Shown: positions 47,963 through 59,287, counted from the first letter of the stretch. The stretch: 64,000 nt of DNA from an uncultured Burkholderiales bacterium (GCA_903935585.1 CAIZSE010000028.1:1-64000), one strand, 5' to 3'. Numbers and translations are program-made. The notes: a model not told the origin generated them from the sequence alone.

Positions 47963-48721
47963 TCAGCGCAGCCAGGTGTCGTAAGCGGTTTTGCAGATCA
48001 GGGCCAGCACCACCAGGATGAACACCTGGCGCACAAAGCCCGACCCGTGCTTGAGCGCCAGGCGGGTGCCGATCAGGCTGCCCACGATGTTGGACACGGC
48101 CATGGCCAGTGCCAGATGCCACCACACATGGCCTTGTATGGCGAACAGCACCAGCGCAGAAAAATTGGTGGCCACATTGATCAGCTTGGCCGAGGCCGAG
48201 GCATTCAAGAAGTCATAGCCCAGCAGCCGCACATAGGCGAACACCAGAAAACTGCCGGTGCCTGGACCAAAAAAGCCGTCGTAAAAACCGATCACCAGCC
48301 CAATGCCCGCGGCGATCCAGGCCTCTTGTTTGCCTGCAAAACGTGGCGCATGGCTGTGACCCATGTCTTTTTTGGCCAAGGTGTAGACCAGCAGCAAGGC
48401 CAGCATGAAGGGCAAGGCTTTGCGAAACAAGGAGGGATCGACCTGGGTGACCGCCCAGGCCCCCACCAAAGAGCCCAGCAAGCCAGCCCCTGCTGCGGGC
48501 AGCAAAGAGCGCCAGGGCATGACCACCTTGCGGCTGTATTGCACGGTGGCAAAGGCCGTGCCCCAGATCGAGGCACTTTTGTTGGTGCCAAACAAGGTAG
48601 CGGGAGGGGCGCCCGGAAAAGTGGCGAACAGGGCTGGCAGCAAGATCAGGCCTCCGCCGCCCACGATCGCGTCCACCAGCCCTGCCAGCAGCGAGGCCAG
48701 CGAAACAATCAGTAATTCCAT
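47963..48721 (-). CDS. TSUP (TauE/SafE) family sulfite/anion exporter
   Basis: LLAGLVDAIVGGGGLILLPALFATFPGAPPATLFGTNKSASIWG; GFYDGFFGPGTGSFLVFAYV. Confidence 0.92.
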   Translation of the reverse strand: MELLIVSLASLLAGLVDAIVGGGGLILLPALFATFPGAPPATLFGTNKSASIWGTAFATVQYSRKVVMPWRSLLPAAGAGLLGSLVGAWAVTQVDPSLFRKALPFMLALLLVYTLAKKDMGHSHAPRFAGKQEAWIAAGIGLVIGFYDGFFGPGTGSFLVFAYVRLLGYDFLNASASAKLINVATNFSALVLFAIQGHVWWHLALAMAVSNIVGSLIGTRLALKHGSGFVRQVFILVVLALICKTAYDTWLR

Positions 48722-48754
48722 GCGGGGGATTGTGGCATTGCGGCTTTGGCGACC

Positions 48755-48955
48755 AGGCAAAAAAAAGCGCCGCTTGCGCGACGCTTGAAAAAGTACACCT
48801 CGTTCGGATGTTGCGTGATGTTCGAGTTTTCAGGCTTGAGTTGTCTCCTCGGCCCTCGGGATGCAAGTACTGCTTTGCATCGAGTGGTAGCAATGTAAGT
48901 GACCGGGAGGGTGAATTTGCTCAGGGATTTCCCGACAATCGGGAAATCCCTGAGC
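48755..48955 (-). ncRNA. Candidate structured small RNA or 3' regulatory region
   Basis: On the minus strand: 16-bp perfect hairpin (48954-48920), second hairpin (about 48884-48855), then AGCGTCGC-gcaa-GCGGCGCT plus T8 (terminator-like). No convincing ORF. Confidence 0.4.
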
Positions 48956-49006
48956 TGGCATGGGGCTGCGCAAACGCCGCCGAATAACTGGAAGGTCTGA
49001 ACTTGC

Positions 49007-50731
49007 TCAAGCCGCGATGCGGCGTGCGCTGTCTTCGGCGATCCATTGCGCGGCTTTTTCCGCAATCATCAGCGTCGGGCTGTTGGTGTTGCCGCTGGTG
49101 ATGCTGGGCATCACGCCCGCATCGACCACGCGCAGGCCGGCCACGCCCCGCACCTGCAGGCGTGAATTGACCACCGCCATCGGGTCATCGTCGCGCCCCA
49201 TGCGTGTGGTGCCCACCGGGTGGAAGATGGTGCTGGCAATGTCGCCGGCCAGTTTGGCCAGCTCTTCGTCGGTTTGGTACTGCACCCCGGGCTTGAACTC
49301 TTCGGGTGCAAACGGCGCCATGGCCGCTTGCGCCATGATGCGGCGCGTCACGCGCAGGCTGTCGGCTGCCACTTTGCGGTCTGCGTCGGTGGCCAGGTAG
49401 TTGGGGGCAATGGCCGGGGCGTGGTTGAAGTCAGGGCTGGTGATGTGCACCGTGCCACGGCTGGTCGGGTTCAGGTTGCACACGCTGGCCGTGATGGCCG
49501 GAAAGCTGTGCAACGGTTCGCCAAAGGCGTCCAGGCTCAGCGGCTGCACGTGGTATTCCAGATTGGCGTGGGCCTGCGATGGGTCGCTTTTGGTGAACGC
49601 GCCCAACTGGCTGGGGGCCATGCTCATGGGGCCGGTCCGCTTGAGCGCGTATTCCATGCCGATCATGGCTTTGCCCCACCAGTTGTTGGCCAAGGTGTTG
49701 AGGGTTTTGGCCCCCTTGACTTTGTAGACCGAACGAATTTGCAAATGGTCTTGCAAATTGGCGCCCACACCGGGCAAGTCTTGTGCAACGGCAACGCCTT
49801 TGTCCTTGAGCAAAGCCGCAGGCCCGATGCCTGAAAGCTGCAAAATTTGCGCCGAGCCGATGCTGCCCGCACTCAAGATCACTTCTTGTGTGGCTTTGAC
49901 CTCGACCATCTCCACGCCCGTCCAGACCCGTGCGCCCGTACAGCGTTGCTCGCCATTGGCTTGGGTTTCCAGCGTCAACTGGCTCACCTGGGCCTGGTTC
50001 CACAGTTCGAAATTGGGGCGCGAATAACAGGTGGGGCGCAAAAAAGCCTTGGCCGTGTTCCAGCGCCAGCCCTTGCGCTGGTTCACATCAAAATAGGCCA
50101 CGCCTTCGTTGTCGCCCCGGTTGAAATCGTCGGTGGCCGGAATGCCCGCCTGTTGAGCCGCTTGCGAAAACGCGTCCAGCACGTCCCAGCGCAGGCGCTG
50201 CTTTTCGATGCGCCATTCACCGCCGGTGTTGCGCCCGCGCAAGGTGTGCAGGTAGCTGCCTTTGGGCAAATCGGTGGGTGCCAGCAGCTCGGACTTGGCC
50301 CCTTTGGCGCCATGAAATTCGTTGGCGCCGTTGTAATGGTCCTCGTGCAGCTTGAAATAAGGCAGCGTCTGGTCCCAGCGCCACGCATCGTCACCCGTCA
50401 ACTGCGCCCATTGGTCGTAGTCACGCGACTGGCCGCGCATGTAGATCATGCCGTTGATGCTGCTGCAACCGCCCAGCACCTTGCCACGCGGGTAGCGCAG
50501 GCTGCGGCCGTTCAAACCCGCGGCAGGCTCGGTCTCGTACATCCAGTCGGTGCGCGGGTTGCCAATGCAATACAGATAGCCCACGGGGATATGAATCCAG
50601 TGGTAATCGTCCTTTTTGCCGGCCTCGATCAGCAACACGCGTTTGCTGGCGTCGGCGCTCAAGCGATTGGCCAGCAGGCACCCCGCCGTGCCGCCGCCGA
50701 CGATGATGTAGTCAAAGGTGTTTTCGTTCAT
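49007..50731 (-). CDS. GMC family oxidoreductase (choline dehydrogenase-like)
   Basis: DYIIVGGGTAGCLLANRLSADASKRVLLIEAG; YPRGKVLGGCSSINGMIYMRGQ; DAGVMPSITSGNTNSPTLMIAEKAA. Confidence 0.95.
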   Translation of the reverse strand: MNENTFDYIIVGGGTAGCLLANRLSADASKRVLLIEAGKKDDYHWIHIPVGYLYCIGNPRTDWMYETEPAAGLNGRSLRYPRGKVLGGCSSINGMIYMRGQSRDYDQWAQLTGDDAWRWDQTLPYFKLHEDHYNGANEFHGAKGAKSELLAPTDLPKGSYLHTLRGRNTGGEWRIEKQRLRWDVLDAFSQAAQQAGIPATDDFNRGDNEGVAYFDVNQRKGWRWNTAKAFLRPTCYSRPNFELWNQAQVSQLTLETQANGEQRCTGARVWTGVEMVEVKATQEVILSAGSIGSAQILQLSGIGPAALLKDKGVAVAQDLPGVGANLQDHLQIRSVYKVKGAKTLNTLANNWWGKAMIGMEYALKRTGPMSMAPSQLGAFTKSDPSQAHANLEYHVQPLSLDAFGEPLHSFPAITASVCNLNPTSRGTVHITSPDFNHAPAIAPNYLATDADRKVAADSLRVTRRIMAQAAMAPFAPEEFKPGVQYQTDEELAKLAGDIASTIFHPVGTTRMGRDDDPMAVVNSRLQVRGVAGLRVVDAGVMPSITSGNTNSPTLMIAEKAAQWIAEDSARRIAA

Positions 50732-50833
50732 GTTGTTCTCTCCATCCTCGGATTGTGACGGCACCGGCCCATCCCACATTTCTCAGGCGCAGCGTCCGTG
50801 ATCCGATCAGACCGATGAACACCAGCAAGCGAA

Positions 50834-50920
50834 GCGCGGGCGACTGGCCGGGGCCGTCGGGCCGATTTGCTGGCGCGAAGCGACTGATGAGGCCCTGCGG
50901 CCCCGGCCAGTCACCCGCGC
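50834..50920. repeat. Large nested inverted repeat between mmsA and GMC genes
   Basis: 23-bp arms with 1 mismatch (50834-50856 / 50898-50920), loop with an inner GGGCC...GGCCC pair. Confidence 0.8.
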
Positions 50921-50951
50921 GGAAAACACCCTGCTTGTTTCCAAGGCCAGA

Positions 50952-52463
50952 TTATTTGGCCGTGGGCATCACAAACTCGGCACCTTTGCCAATGCTCTCG
51001 GGCCAGCGCTGCATGATGGATTTTTGTTTCGTGTAAAAACGCACGCCCTCTTCGCCATAGGCGTGCATGTCGCCAAACAGCGAACGCTTCCAGCCGCCAA
51101 AGCCGTGCCAGGCCATGGGCACCGGGATCGGCACGTTGATGCCCACCATGCCCACCTGAATGCGGCGAGAAAACTCGCGCGCCACGTTGCCATCGCGGGT
51201 GAAGCAGCTCACGCCGTTGCCAAACTCATGGTCGTTGATGATCTGCACCGCGGTGCCAAAGTCGGGCACACGCACGCAAGACAAAACCGGGCCAAAAATC
51301 TCTTCCTTGTAGATCTTCATGTCGGTGGTCACGTTGTCAAACAGCGTGCCGCCCAGCCAGAATCCCTGGTCACAACCGGCGCCGGCTTTTGCGCCGTCAA
51401 ACTCGCGGCCATCGACCAGCAACTTGGCGCCTTCGGCCACGCCGATGTCGATGTAGCCCTTGATGCGCTGACGCGCCGCGTCGGTCACGATGGGGCCCAT
51501 TTCGGCGGCCAGGTTTTCACCGTTCAGCACTTGCAGTTTCCGGGTGCGCTCTACAAGCAAGGGGATGATCTTGTCGGCCACATCGCCCACCAGCACAGCG
51601 ACCGAAATCGCCATACAACGTTCGCCGGCCGAGCCGTAACCGGCACCAATCAACGCGTCCACGGTCTGGTCGATGTCGGCATCGGGCATCACCACCAGGT
51701 GGTTTTTTGCGCCGCCCAGGGCTTGCACGCGCTTGCCGTGGTGGGCGCCGGTTTCATAGATGTAGTTGGCGATCGGGGTGGAGCCGACAAAACTGATGGC
51801 TTTCACATCGGGGTGGACCAACAGGGCGTCCACGGCTTCCTTGTCGCCTTGCACGACGTTGAAAACGCCGTCGGGCAAGCCGGCTTTTTTCAGCAATTCG
51901 GCCATGAACAGTGCGGGTGTCGGGTCGGTTGGGCTGGGTTTGAGGATGAAGGTGTTGCCAGCGGCAATCGCCACCGGGAACATCCACATGGGCACCATCA
52001 CGGGAAAGTTGAAGGGCGTGATGCCTGCGACCACGCCCAAAGGCTGGCGCAGGGTCCAGTTGTCGATGCCCGTCGACACCTGGTCGGTGAAGTCACCCTT
52101 GAGCAGCTGCGGGATGCCGGTGGCAAATTCCACGATGTCGATGCCGCGTGAGACTTCGCCCTGGGCGTCGGTGAACACCTTGCCGTGTTCGGCGGTGATC
52201 ATGTGGGCCAGTTCGTCCTTGTGGGTGTTCAGCAGTTCGAGGAACTTGAACATCACGCGGGCGCGCCGCAGGGGCGGGGTGTCGGCCCAAGCGGGGAAGG
52301 CCGCCTGCGCCGCAGCCACGGCTTTGGCCACTTCGGCGCTGTTGGCCAAGGCCACGCTGCCGGTGACGGCGCCGGTGGCCGGGTTGGTCACGGGCTGGCT
52401 GCGGCCCGATGCGCCTTGGGCGATCTGGCCGTTGATGTAATGACCGATGTTCGTGATGCTCAT
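50952..52463 (-). CDS. mmsA: CoA-acylating methylmalonate-semialdehyde dehydrogenase
   Basis: MmsA-type [51 protein letters not shown] active-site region. Confidence 0.94.
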   Translation of the reverse strand: MSITNIGHYINGQIAQGASGRSQPVTNPATGAVTGSVALANSAEVAKAVAAAQAAFPAWADTPPLRRARVMFKFLELLNTHKDELAHMITAEHGKVFTDAQGEVSRGIDIVEFATGIPQLLKGDFTDQVSTGIDNWTLRQPLGVVAGITPFNFPVMVPMWMFPVAIAAGNTFILKPSPTDPTPALFMAELLKKAGLPDGVFNVVQGDKEAVDALLVHPDVKAISFVGSTPIANYIYETGAHHGKRVQALGGAKNHLVVMPDADIDQTVDALIGAGYGSAGERCMAISVAVLVGDVADKIIPLLVERTRKLQVLNGENLAAEMGPIVTDAARQRIKGYIDIGVAEGAKLLVDGREFDGAKAGAGCDQGFWLGGTLFDNVTTDMKIYKEEIFGPVLSCVRVPDFGTAVQIINDHEFGNGVSCFTRDGNVAREFSRRIQVGMVGINVPIPVPMAWHGFGGWKRSLFGDMHAYGEEGVRFYTKQKSIMQRWPESIGKGAEFVMPTAK

Positions 52464-52584
52464 GTGTGGCTCCGTGGATGGTGTGGGCACGCGCCATTGG
52501 GCGCAAAGGGTTCTGCCTCAGGGCTGACCTGCAAAGCAGTGTAGGCACCCCCGCCAGCCCCCGCAAGGGCCAAAGCCTGAATTG

Positions 52585-52606
52585 ATTGTTCAAAATAGTG
52601 AACAAT
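52585..52606. promoter_or_regulatory. Perfect inverted repeat ATTGTTCA-N6-TGAACAAT, candidate LysR operator
   Basis: Immediately upstream of the LysR ATG at 52613 in the mmsA-lysR divergent intergenic region. Confidence 0.65.
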
Positions 52607-52612
52607 GCGCTG

Positions 52613-53551
52613 ATGGAAGAGCAAAAAATCAACACCCTCTGGACGCATCTGCACTGGCTGAGCGTGCTGGCGCAACAAGGCAGTTACACGGCAGCGGCTG
52701 CCCGGCTGGGCGTGAGCAAGGCCGCCATGAGCCAGCGCATCGCCGAGCTGGAGCGGGCCGCCAAAGTCACCTTGGTGCAGCGCACCACCCGCAGCGTTCG
52801 ACTGACCGAAGCAGGCCAGCGGCTGGTGGATGACACCCGCGCTGCGTTTGAGCAAATCGCGCAAAGCTTTGCCCAGGTGCGCGATTTGGCCGAGCAACCC
52901 AGCGGCTTGATCCGGGTGACCGCGCCCGTGGCACTGGCCAGGCAGCAGTTGGTGCCACTGTTGGCCGAATTTCTGAAAGACTTCCCGGAGGTGCGCATCG
53001 AGTTGGACATGTCCGACCGCCTGAGTGCGCTGGCCACCGAAGGCTACGACCTGGCCATTCGCCACACGGCCCGCCCGCCCGACACCCATGTGGCCTGGGC
53101 GCTTTGCGAGACCGAGTCGGTGCTGGTGGCCACCCGGGCTTATTTGCGCAAGCAGGGCGAGCCGCAAACGCCCGCCGATCTGCAGTCGCACAACTGCCTG
53201 CACTACCCTCGCTCGCAAGACACCCCGGCCTGGGCGTTCGAGCCGCGCCAACCTTCAGACGGTGGTGAGCGCACCACCGTGCCCGTGACGGGCAACTTTG
53301 CCGCCAACAACAGCGAAGCCTTGCGCGAAGCCGCGCTCACAGGCGCTGGCATCGCCCTCATGCCCGACTTCAGCGCCCAAGCGGCCTTGCGCCAAGGCAA
53401 ACTGGTGCGCGTTTTGCCAGGCTGGAAGCCCGTGGGGGCATTTGCCGAAACCATTTACGCCATTCGCCCCTATGCACCGCATGTGCCTCGGGCGGTGACG
53501 GCGCTGGTGGGGCATTTGAAGAAGGGGCTGGCGGCTGGATTTAGGGTTTGA
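52613..53551 (+). CDS. LysR family transcriptional regulator
   Basis: LHWLSVLAQQGSYTAAAARLGVSKAAMSQRIAELERAAKVTLVQRTTRSVRLTEAG. Confidence 0.94.
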   Translation: MEEQKINTLWTHLHWLSVLAQQGSYTAAAARLGVSKAAMSQRIAELERAAKVTLVQRTTRSVRLTEAGQRLVDDTRAAFEQIAQSFAQVRDLAEQPSGLIRVTAPVALARQQLVPLLAEFLKDFPEVRIELDMSDRLSALATEGYDLAIRHTARPPDTHVAWALCETESVLVATRAYLRKQGEPQTPADLQSHNCLHYPRSQDTPAWAFEPRQPSDGGERTTVPVTGNFAANNSEALREAALTGAGIALMPDFSAQAALRQGKLVRVLPGWKPVGAFAETIYAIRPYAPHVPRAVTALVGHLKKGLAAGFRV

Positions 53552-53602
53552 AATCAGCATCCAAGCTTATTTGTGCATGTTTCGAGGGTCCCTTGACCGC
53601 AC

Positions 53603-54241
53603 TTAGACCCCCCGCGCCAGCACCGGAAACAGCTTGTGCAGTCCATCCGCCATCACCTCGACCGCGAGGGCGGCGAGGATCAAACCCATCAGACGGGTCA
53701 TGACGTTGATGCCGGTTTTGCCCAAAATGCGGGCGATGGGTGTGGCCAGCGAAAAGCACAAGGCGGTGGCCAAAGCGATGACCACCCCGTAGCCCACCAG
53801 CGTGCCCAGCTGGGCGAAGTTTTTGGCTTTTTCGGCATAAATCACCACGGTGGACATGGTGGCCGGGCCCGTCAGCAGGGGGATGGTCAGCGGCACCACG
53901 GCGATGCTGGCACCCACGGCCGCTTTGGTTTGCGCATCGTGCACTTCTTCGGCGTTGGCGCGGGATTCGGCGGGCTGGGCGTTGAGCATCGACAGCGCCG
54001 AGGTGAGCAGCAGCATGCCGCCGCCCACTTGAAAACTGGCCAGCGAGATGCCGAAAAACTCCAGAATCTGCAGGCCCAGCAAAGCACTGGCAGCGATCAC
54101 GACAAACGCCGTGAACGACGACACCCAGATGGTGCGCTGGCGCTGGGCGTGGCTGAAGCCCTGGGTGTAGTGAATGAAGAACGGCACGATGGCCAGGGGA
54201 TTGACGATGGCCAGCAGGGTGATGAGTGGTTTGAAGTCCAT
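53603..54241 (-). CDS. MarC family membrane protein
   Basis: LLAIVNPLAIVPFFIHYT; VVPLTIPLLTGPATMSTVVIYA. Confidence 0.93.
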   Translation of the reverse strand: MDFKPLITLLAIVNPLAIVPFFIHYTQGFSHAQRQRTIWVSSFTAFVVIAASALLGLQILEFFGISLASFQVGGGMLLLTSALSMLNAQPAESRANAEEVHDAQTKAAVGASIAVVPLTIPLLTGPATMSTVVIYAEKAKNFAQLGTLVGYGVVIALATALCFSLATPIARILGKTGINVMTRLMGLILAALAVEVMADGLHKLFPVLARGV

Positions 54242-54263
54242 CAGCGCATTGTGCCGCGTCTCC

Positions 54264-54743
54264 TCAAAGGGGCGCTGCGGGTGTTCGCCTTCTGAACATG
54301 CCCCAGCCTTCCATGTGCAGCACTTTGTCGCCGTGCTGGTTGAACATTTCCCAGAGGTTGCGCGTCATGCCCACATCGGGCCGCTTGCCCATGGGTTTGG
54401 TTTCCAGAACGGTCGATTGCAGGCGCAGGATGTCGCCCGGGTAGACGGGTTTTTGCCAGCGGATGTTTTCCAGGCCGGGCGATCCCAGGCTGGACGTTTC
54501 AAGCAAAAAATTTGTCACCATCAAGCGCATGGCCATGGCGCAGGTGTGCCAACCGCTGGCGGACAGGGCGCCAAACACCGAGGCTTCGGCCGCTTCGTCG
54601 TTCAGGTGAAAGGGCTGCGGGTCGAACTGGGTGGCAAAGGCGATGGTCTCTTCGCGGGTGGGCGTGATGCTGCCCAGGTCGCGCACTTGGCCTACCGCCA
54701 TGTCTTCCCAGTAGTACTTGATGGTCGTCGGGGCGTTTGCCAT
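54264..54743 (-). CDS. MaoC family dehydratase
   Basis: FATQFDPQPFHLNDEAAEASVFGALSASGWHTCAMAMRL. Confidence 0.93.
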   Translation of the reverse strand: MANAPTTIKYYWEDMAVGQVRDLGSITPTREETIAFATQFDPQPFHLNDEAAEASVFGALSASGWHTCAMAMRLMVTNFLLETSSLGSPGLENIRWQKPVYPGDILRLQSTVLETKPMGKRPDVGMTRNLWEMFNQHGDKVLHMEGWGMFRRRTPAAPL

Positions 54744-55489
54744 CAGCGGCCTCCCGAGATGTCCAGAAAACTCAGGGTGGTGTAACTGGCACCGTCCGAC
54801 AGCAACCAGACAATGCCCTCGGCCACTTCTTCGGCGGTCCCACCGCGTTGCGCGGGCACCAGGTGTTGCAGGTCTTTCACGCGGTTGGGCAGGCCACCCG
54901 AGGCGTGGATGTCGGTTTCGATCAGGCCCGGGCGCACGGCGTTGACGCGGATGCCTTCGGCCGCCACTTCTTTGGCCAGGCCGATGGTGAAGGCGTCGAT
55001 CGCGCCCTTGGCGGCGGCGTAGTCCACGTATTGGCCGGGCGCACCCAGGCGGGCGGCGGCACTCGACACGTTGACGATGCTGCCGCCTTCGCCGCCGTGC
55101 CGGGTGCTCATGCGGCGCACGGCTTCGCGGGCGCAGATCAGGCTGCCGATCACGTTGATGTCGAACATGCGCTTCCAGCGGGCTACGCTCATTTCATCCA
55201 CACGGGCAGCGACGTCGACCACGCCCGCGTTGTTGACCAGCCCCGAGAGACGGCCCAGTTTGGCGTCGATGTGCTCAAACATGCGCAGCACCTGCGCCTC
55301 GTCGGCCACATCGGCCTGAACCGACATGGCCTGTCCACCTGATGCGCGGATTTGGCGCACCACCTCGTCGGCCGCCAGTGAGTTGGCGGTGTAGTTGACC
55401 GCCACAGACCAGCCGTTTCGGGCCGCCAAAAGGGCGGTGGCTGCGCCAATCCCCCGGCTGCCACCGGTCACCAACAAGACCTTGTTCAT
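54743..55489 (-). CDS. SDR family oxidoreductase
   Basis: LVTGGSRGIGAATALLAAR; NNAGVVD; YVDYAAAKGAID. Confidence 0.94.
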   Translation of the reverse strand: MNKVLLVTGGSRGIGAATALLAARNGWSVAVNYTANSLAADEVVRQIRASGGQAMSVQADVADEAQVLRMFEHIDAKLGRLSGLVNNAGVVDVAARVDEMSVARWKRMFDINVIGSLICAREAVRRMSTRHGGEGGSIVNVSSAAARLGAPGQYVDYAAAKGAIDAFTIGLAKEVAAEGIRVNAVRPGLIETDIHASGGLPNRVKDLQHLVPAQRGGTAEEVAEGIVWLLSDGASYTTLSFLDISGGR

Positions 55490-55569
55490 CGCGTTTCTCC
55501 TGCAAAAATAGAGGGCGCGGCGTTGGCCGCTGCTTCGTGCCAAGATTACACAACACACAAGGAGACGCC

Positions 55570-56172
55570 ATGGGTCGCACAGTGGACTATTACTTCGCCC
55601 CGCAAAGCCCCTGGGCTTACCTGGGCCACCAGCGGCTGGCCGATATCGCCCAGCGAACCGGGGCCACCGTGCGCGTGATGCCGATCGACCTCGGGGGCAA
55701 GGTGTTCCCGATCTCGGGCGGTTTGCCCTTGGGTCAGCGGGCACCGCAACGACAGGCCTACCGCCTGGTCGAGATGCAGCGTTTCAGCCAGCTCCTGAAC
55801 CTGCCTTTGAATCTGAAGCCCCAATACTTTCCAGTGGGCGGCGATGACGCGGCACGCCTGATCATTGCGGCCGATCTGGCTTTGGGCAGTGCGGGCGCGA
55901 TGGCCATGGCGGGCGCCATTTTGACCGCCTGCTGGGCGCAACAACGCAACATGGCCGATGACCAGGTTTTGGCCGAGTTGGTACAAGAGCAGAAGTTGCC
56001 GGCCAGTCTGTTGGCGCAATCGCAGAGCCAGGCGGTGCAAGAGCGCTACGAGGCCTGCACCCAGGCGGCGATTGACGCGGGGGTGTTTGGTGCACCGAGC
56101 TACGTGGTCGATGGCGAGGTTTTTTGGGGCCAGGACCGACTCGACTTTGTCGAGCGCGCGCTGGCCCGCTGA
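55570..56172 (+). CDS. 2-hydroxychromene-2-carboxylate isomerase / DsbA family protein
   Basis: DYYFAPQSPWAYLGHQRLADIA; GVFGAPSYVVDGEVFWGQDRLDFVE. Confidence 0.92.
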   Translation: MGRTVDYYFAPQSPWAYLGHQRLADIAQRTGATVRVMPIDLGGKVFPISGGLPLGQRAPQRQAYRLVEMQRFSQLLNLPLNLKPQYFPVGGDDAARLIIAADLALGSAGAMAMAGAILTACWAQQRNMADDQVLAELVQEQKLPASLLAQSQSQAVQERYEACTQAAIDAGVFGAPSYVVDGEVFWGQDRLDFVERALAR

Positions 56173-56199
56173 AATCTTTTGAACTTTCCGGAGCAAAAA

Positions 56200-56889
56200 A
56201 TGGGAACCCTGATTGAACTGAAAGCCGCCGATGGCACCCTGGTGCCGGCCTATGAAGCGCGCCCTGCAGGCAGCCCCAAGGGCGCTGTGGTGGTGATCCA
56301 GGAGATTTTTGGCGTGAACAGCCACATCCGCGCCGTGGCCGACGGCTATGCCGCCGAGGGTTACCTCGCCGTGGCGCCCGCCATGTTTCACCGTGTCAAG
56401 CCGGCTGTTGAACTGGGTTATGCCGAGGCCGACATGGGCGAAGGCTTTGGCTACAAAACAGCGGCAGAGGCTTTGCCTGCCCCCGGGGTGATGCAAGACA
56501 TTCAGGCTGCGATCGACCACGCGGCCAAGGCATCAGGCGGCAAGGTGGGGGTGGTGGGTTACTGCTGGGGTGGCTTGCTGACCTGGCGCGCCGCTTGCAC
56601 GTTGAAGGGCCTGAGTGCGGCGGTGCCTTACTACGGCGGCGGTGTGACCAGCGAAGCCGAAGCGGCTCGCCAGCCCGCAGTGCCCGTGCTGGCGCATTTC
56701 GCAGAGGAAGACACGTGGATTCCGATGGACAGCGTGCACACCTTCCAAAAGGCACACCCCGAAGTGCAGGTGTTCTCCTACGCGGCGCACCATGGCTTTA
56801 ACTGCGACCAGCGCGGTTCCTGGCACGCTGCGTCGGCGCAGCTGGCCCGAGAACGCAGCTTGGCGTTTTTCAAGCAGCACCTGGGCTGA
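56200..56889 (+). CDS. Dienelactone hydrolase family protein
   Basis: VVVIQEIFGVNSHIRAVADGYAAEGYLAVAPAMF; VGVVGYCWGGLLTW nucleophile Cys motif. Confidence 0.93.
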   Translation: MGTLIELKAADGTLVPAYEARPAGSPKGAVVVIQEIFGVNSHIRAVADGYAAEGYLAVAPAMFHRVKPAVELGYAEADMGEGFGYKTAAEALPAPGVMQDIQAAIDHAAKASGGKVGVVGYCWGGLLTWRAACTLKGLSAAVPYYGGGVTSEAEAARQPAVPVLAHFAEEDTWIPMDSVHTFQKAHPEVQVFSYAAHHGFNCDQRGSWHAASAQLARERSLAFFKQHLG

Positions 56890-58023
56890 TCAATCCCCGG
56901 TGCGCGCCAGGTAGCGCTTGCGCCAGAACACCAGGCCCATCGATGTGGCGACCAGGCCCATGCCGCCCAGCGTCCACCAAAAACCGCTGGCCTGATGCAG
57001 CCAGGGCATGAATTCGAAGTTCATGCCGAATACGGCCGCGATCAGGTTCAGGGGCAAGAAGATGGCGGTCAGCGCCGTCAGGGTGCGCATGATGTCGTTG
57101 GTGCGGTTGCTTTGCACGTTGAAGTGCATTTGCACAGCAGTTTCGGTGTTGTGCTCGAGCCTGCGCACGTGTTGCACCACCCGCTCGATGTGCTCCAGCA
57201 CGTCGCGGCTGCGGATTTTGAGCAACTCATGCTCGCTCAATGCAGCGCTGTCTTTACCGATGCCCCAGTTGTCCAGTGAATCGGTCCAGGCCTGCACGGC
57301 GGTGCGCTGGTCATCGCACAGGGCTTCCAGATGGTGCAGCGCCATCCGCGCTTGCAGCAAGGCATCCCAGCGGTTGAATCGGGTGCGCGGGTTGAGCAAC
57401 TCGGCTTGCCAGTGGTCAAGTTGTCGGCTCAGTTCGCGGCGCAAATCCAGGTAGCTGTCCACCATTTGGCTGACGATGCGAAGCATCATGTCGGCGGGGT
57501 TGCTGGGCACACCGCGCGCACCTGCCGAGCGCAGGTCGGCATATTCGGGGGCCTGCGCTTCAGGCTGCGTGCTGGCCAGCAGCCGGGCGGCATAGGCTTC
57601 GCGAACGGCACAGTCGGCGGGGTGGACGCTCAGGAGAACCCGGTCAAACACCGCGAAGCCCACCGGGCTGGTGTCAATCCGACGCAGCACGGGCGGGCCG
57701 GGGCGCTTGCCCTGAAGCCCCAAGCCATTGGCGGCATTGGCCGGGGCGCTGTCGCTGCGTTGGGCCAGTCGCCTGAACACCATCAGGTCGTAGTGTGAGC
57801 TGTAGTCGAAGCGGGAGGGCAATTGGGCGTTCAGCAGGTCTGAAACGTGCAGGTCCACCAAGGTCTGGCCCGTGAGCTGTTCCAGGGTTTTTTGCACCAA
57901 GGCCAGTTGTGCCTGAAACTGTTCGCGCGAACAGGCGATCCACACGTAACCGTTTTCTGGCAACGCCTGCGGCAGGGCCAAGCCTGCCTCAACCTGGGTG
58001 CCCGTGACCGTGAAGACCCGCAT
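56890..58023 (-). CDS. CorA family magnesium transporter
   Basis: LTALTAIFLPLNLIAAVFGMNFEFMPWL (GMN motif). Confidence 0.94.
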   Translation of the reverse strand: MRVFTVTGTQVEAGLALPQALPENGYVWIACSREQFQAQLALVQKTLEQLTGQTLVDLHVSDLLNAQLPSRFDYSSHYDLMVFRRLAQRSDSAPANAANGLGLQGKRPGPPVLRRIDTSPVGFAVFDRVLLSVHPADCAVREAYAARLLASTQPEAQAPEYADLRSAGARGVPSNPADMMLRIVSQMVDSYLDLRRELSRQLDHWQAELLNPRTRFNRWDALLQARMALHHLEALCDDQRTAVQAWTDSLDNWGIGKDSAALSEHELLKIRSRDVLEHIERVVQHVRRLEHNTETAVQMHFNVQSNRTNDIMRTLTALTAIFLPLNLIAAVFGMNFEFMPWLHQASGFWWTLGGMGLVATSMGLVFWRKRYLARTGD

Positions 58024-58030
58024 TCGTGGC

Positions 58031-59062
<1,032 letters not shown>

Positions 59063-59185
59063 TCAGCCCCTAAAAAGGCTGTCCTCAAAGTGTCTTGTTC
59101 AGGTGGGCTGCTGATAACCAACAAAAACAACATAAAAGATGAAATTGAACTTGTTAATGGTTTTATTATTTGATAAATTCACCTC

Positions 59186-59287
59186 AGGCAGCTTGCTGCC
59201 TCCCGCTTTTCCTCCCTGAGCGGGGCCTTGATGCGTTTACGCTGAAGGGCTTCCCACCCTCGGCCCATGGTCGGGGGTTTTTTTTGC
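59186..59287 (+). ncRNA. Candidate structured RNA: four consecutive hairpins ending in a T8 terminator
   Basis: AGGCAGC-tt-GCTGCCT; CCCGCT...AGCGGG; GCCTT-GATGCGTTTACGCTGA-AGGGC; ACCCTCGGCC..GGTCGGGGGT plus T-tract. Downstream of an AT-rich promoter-like stretch. Confidence 0.5.
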
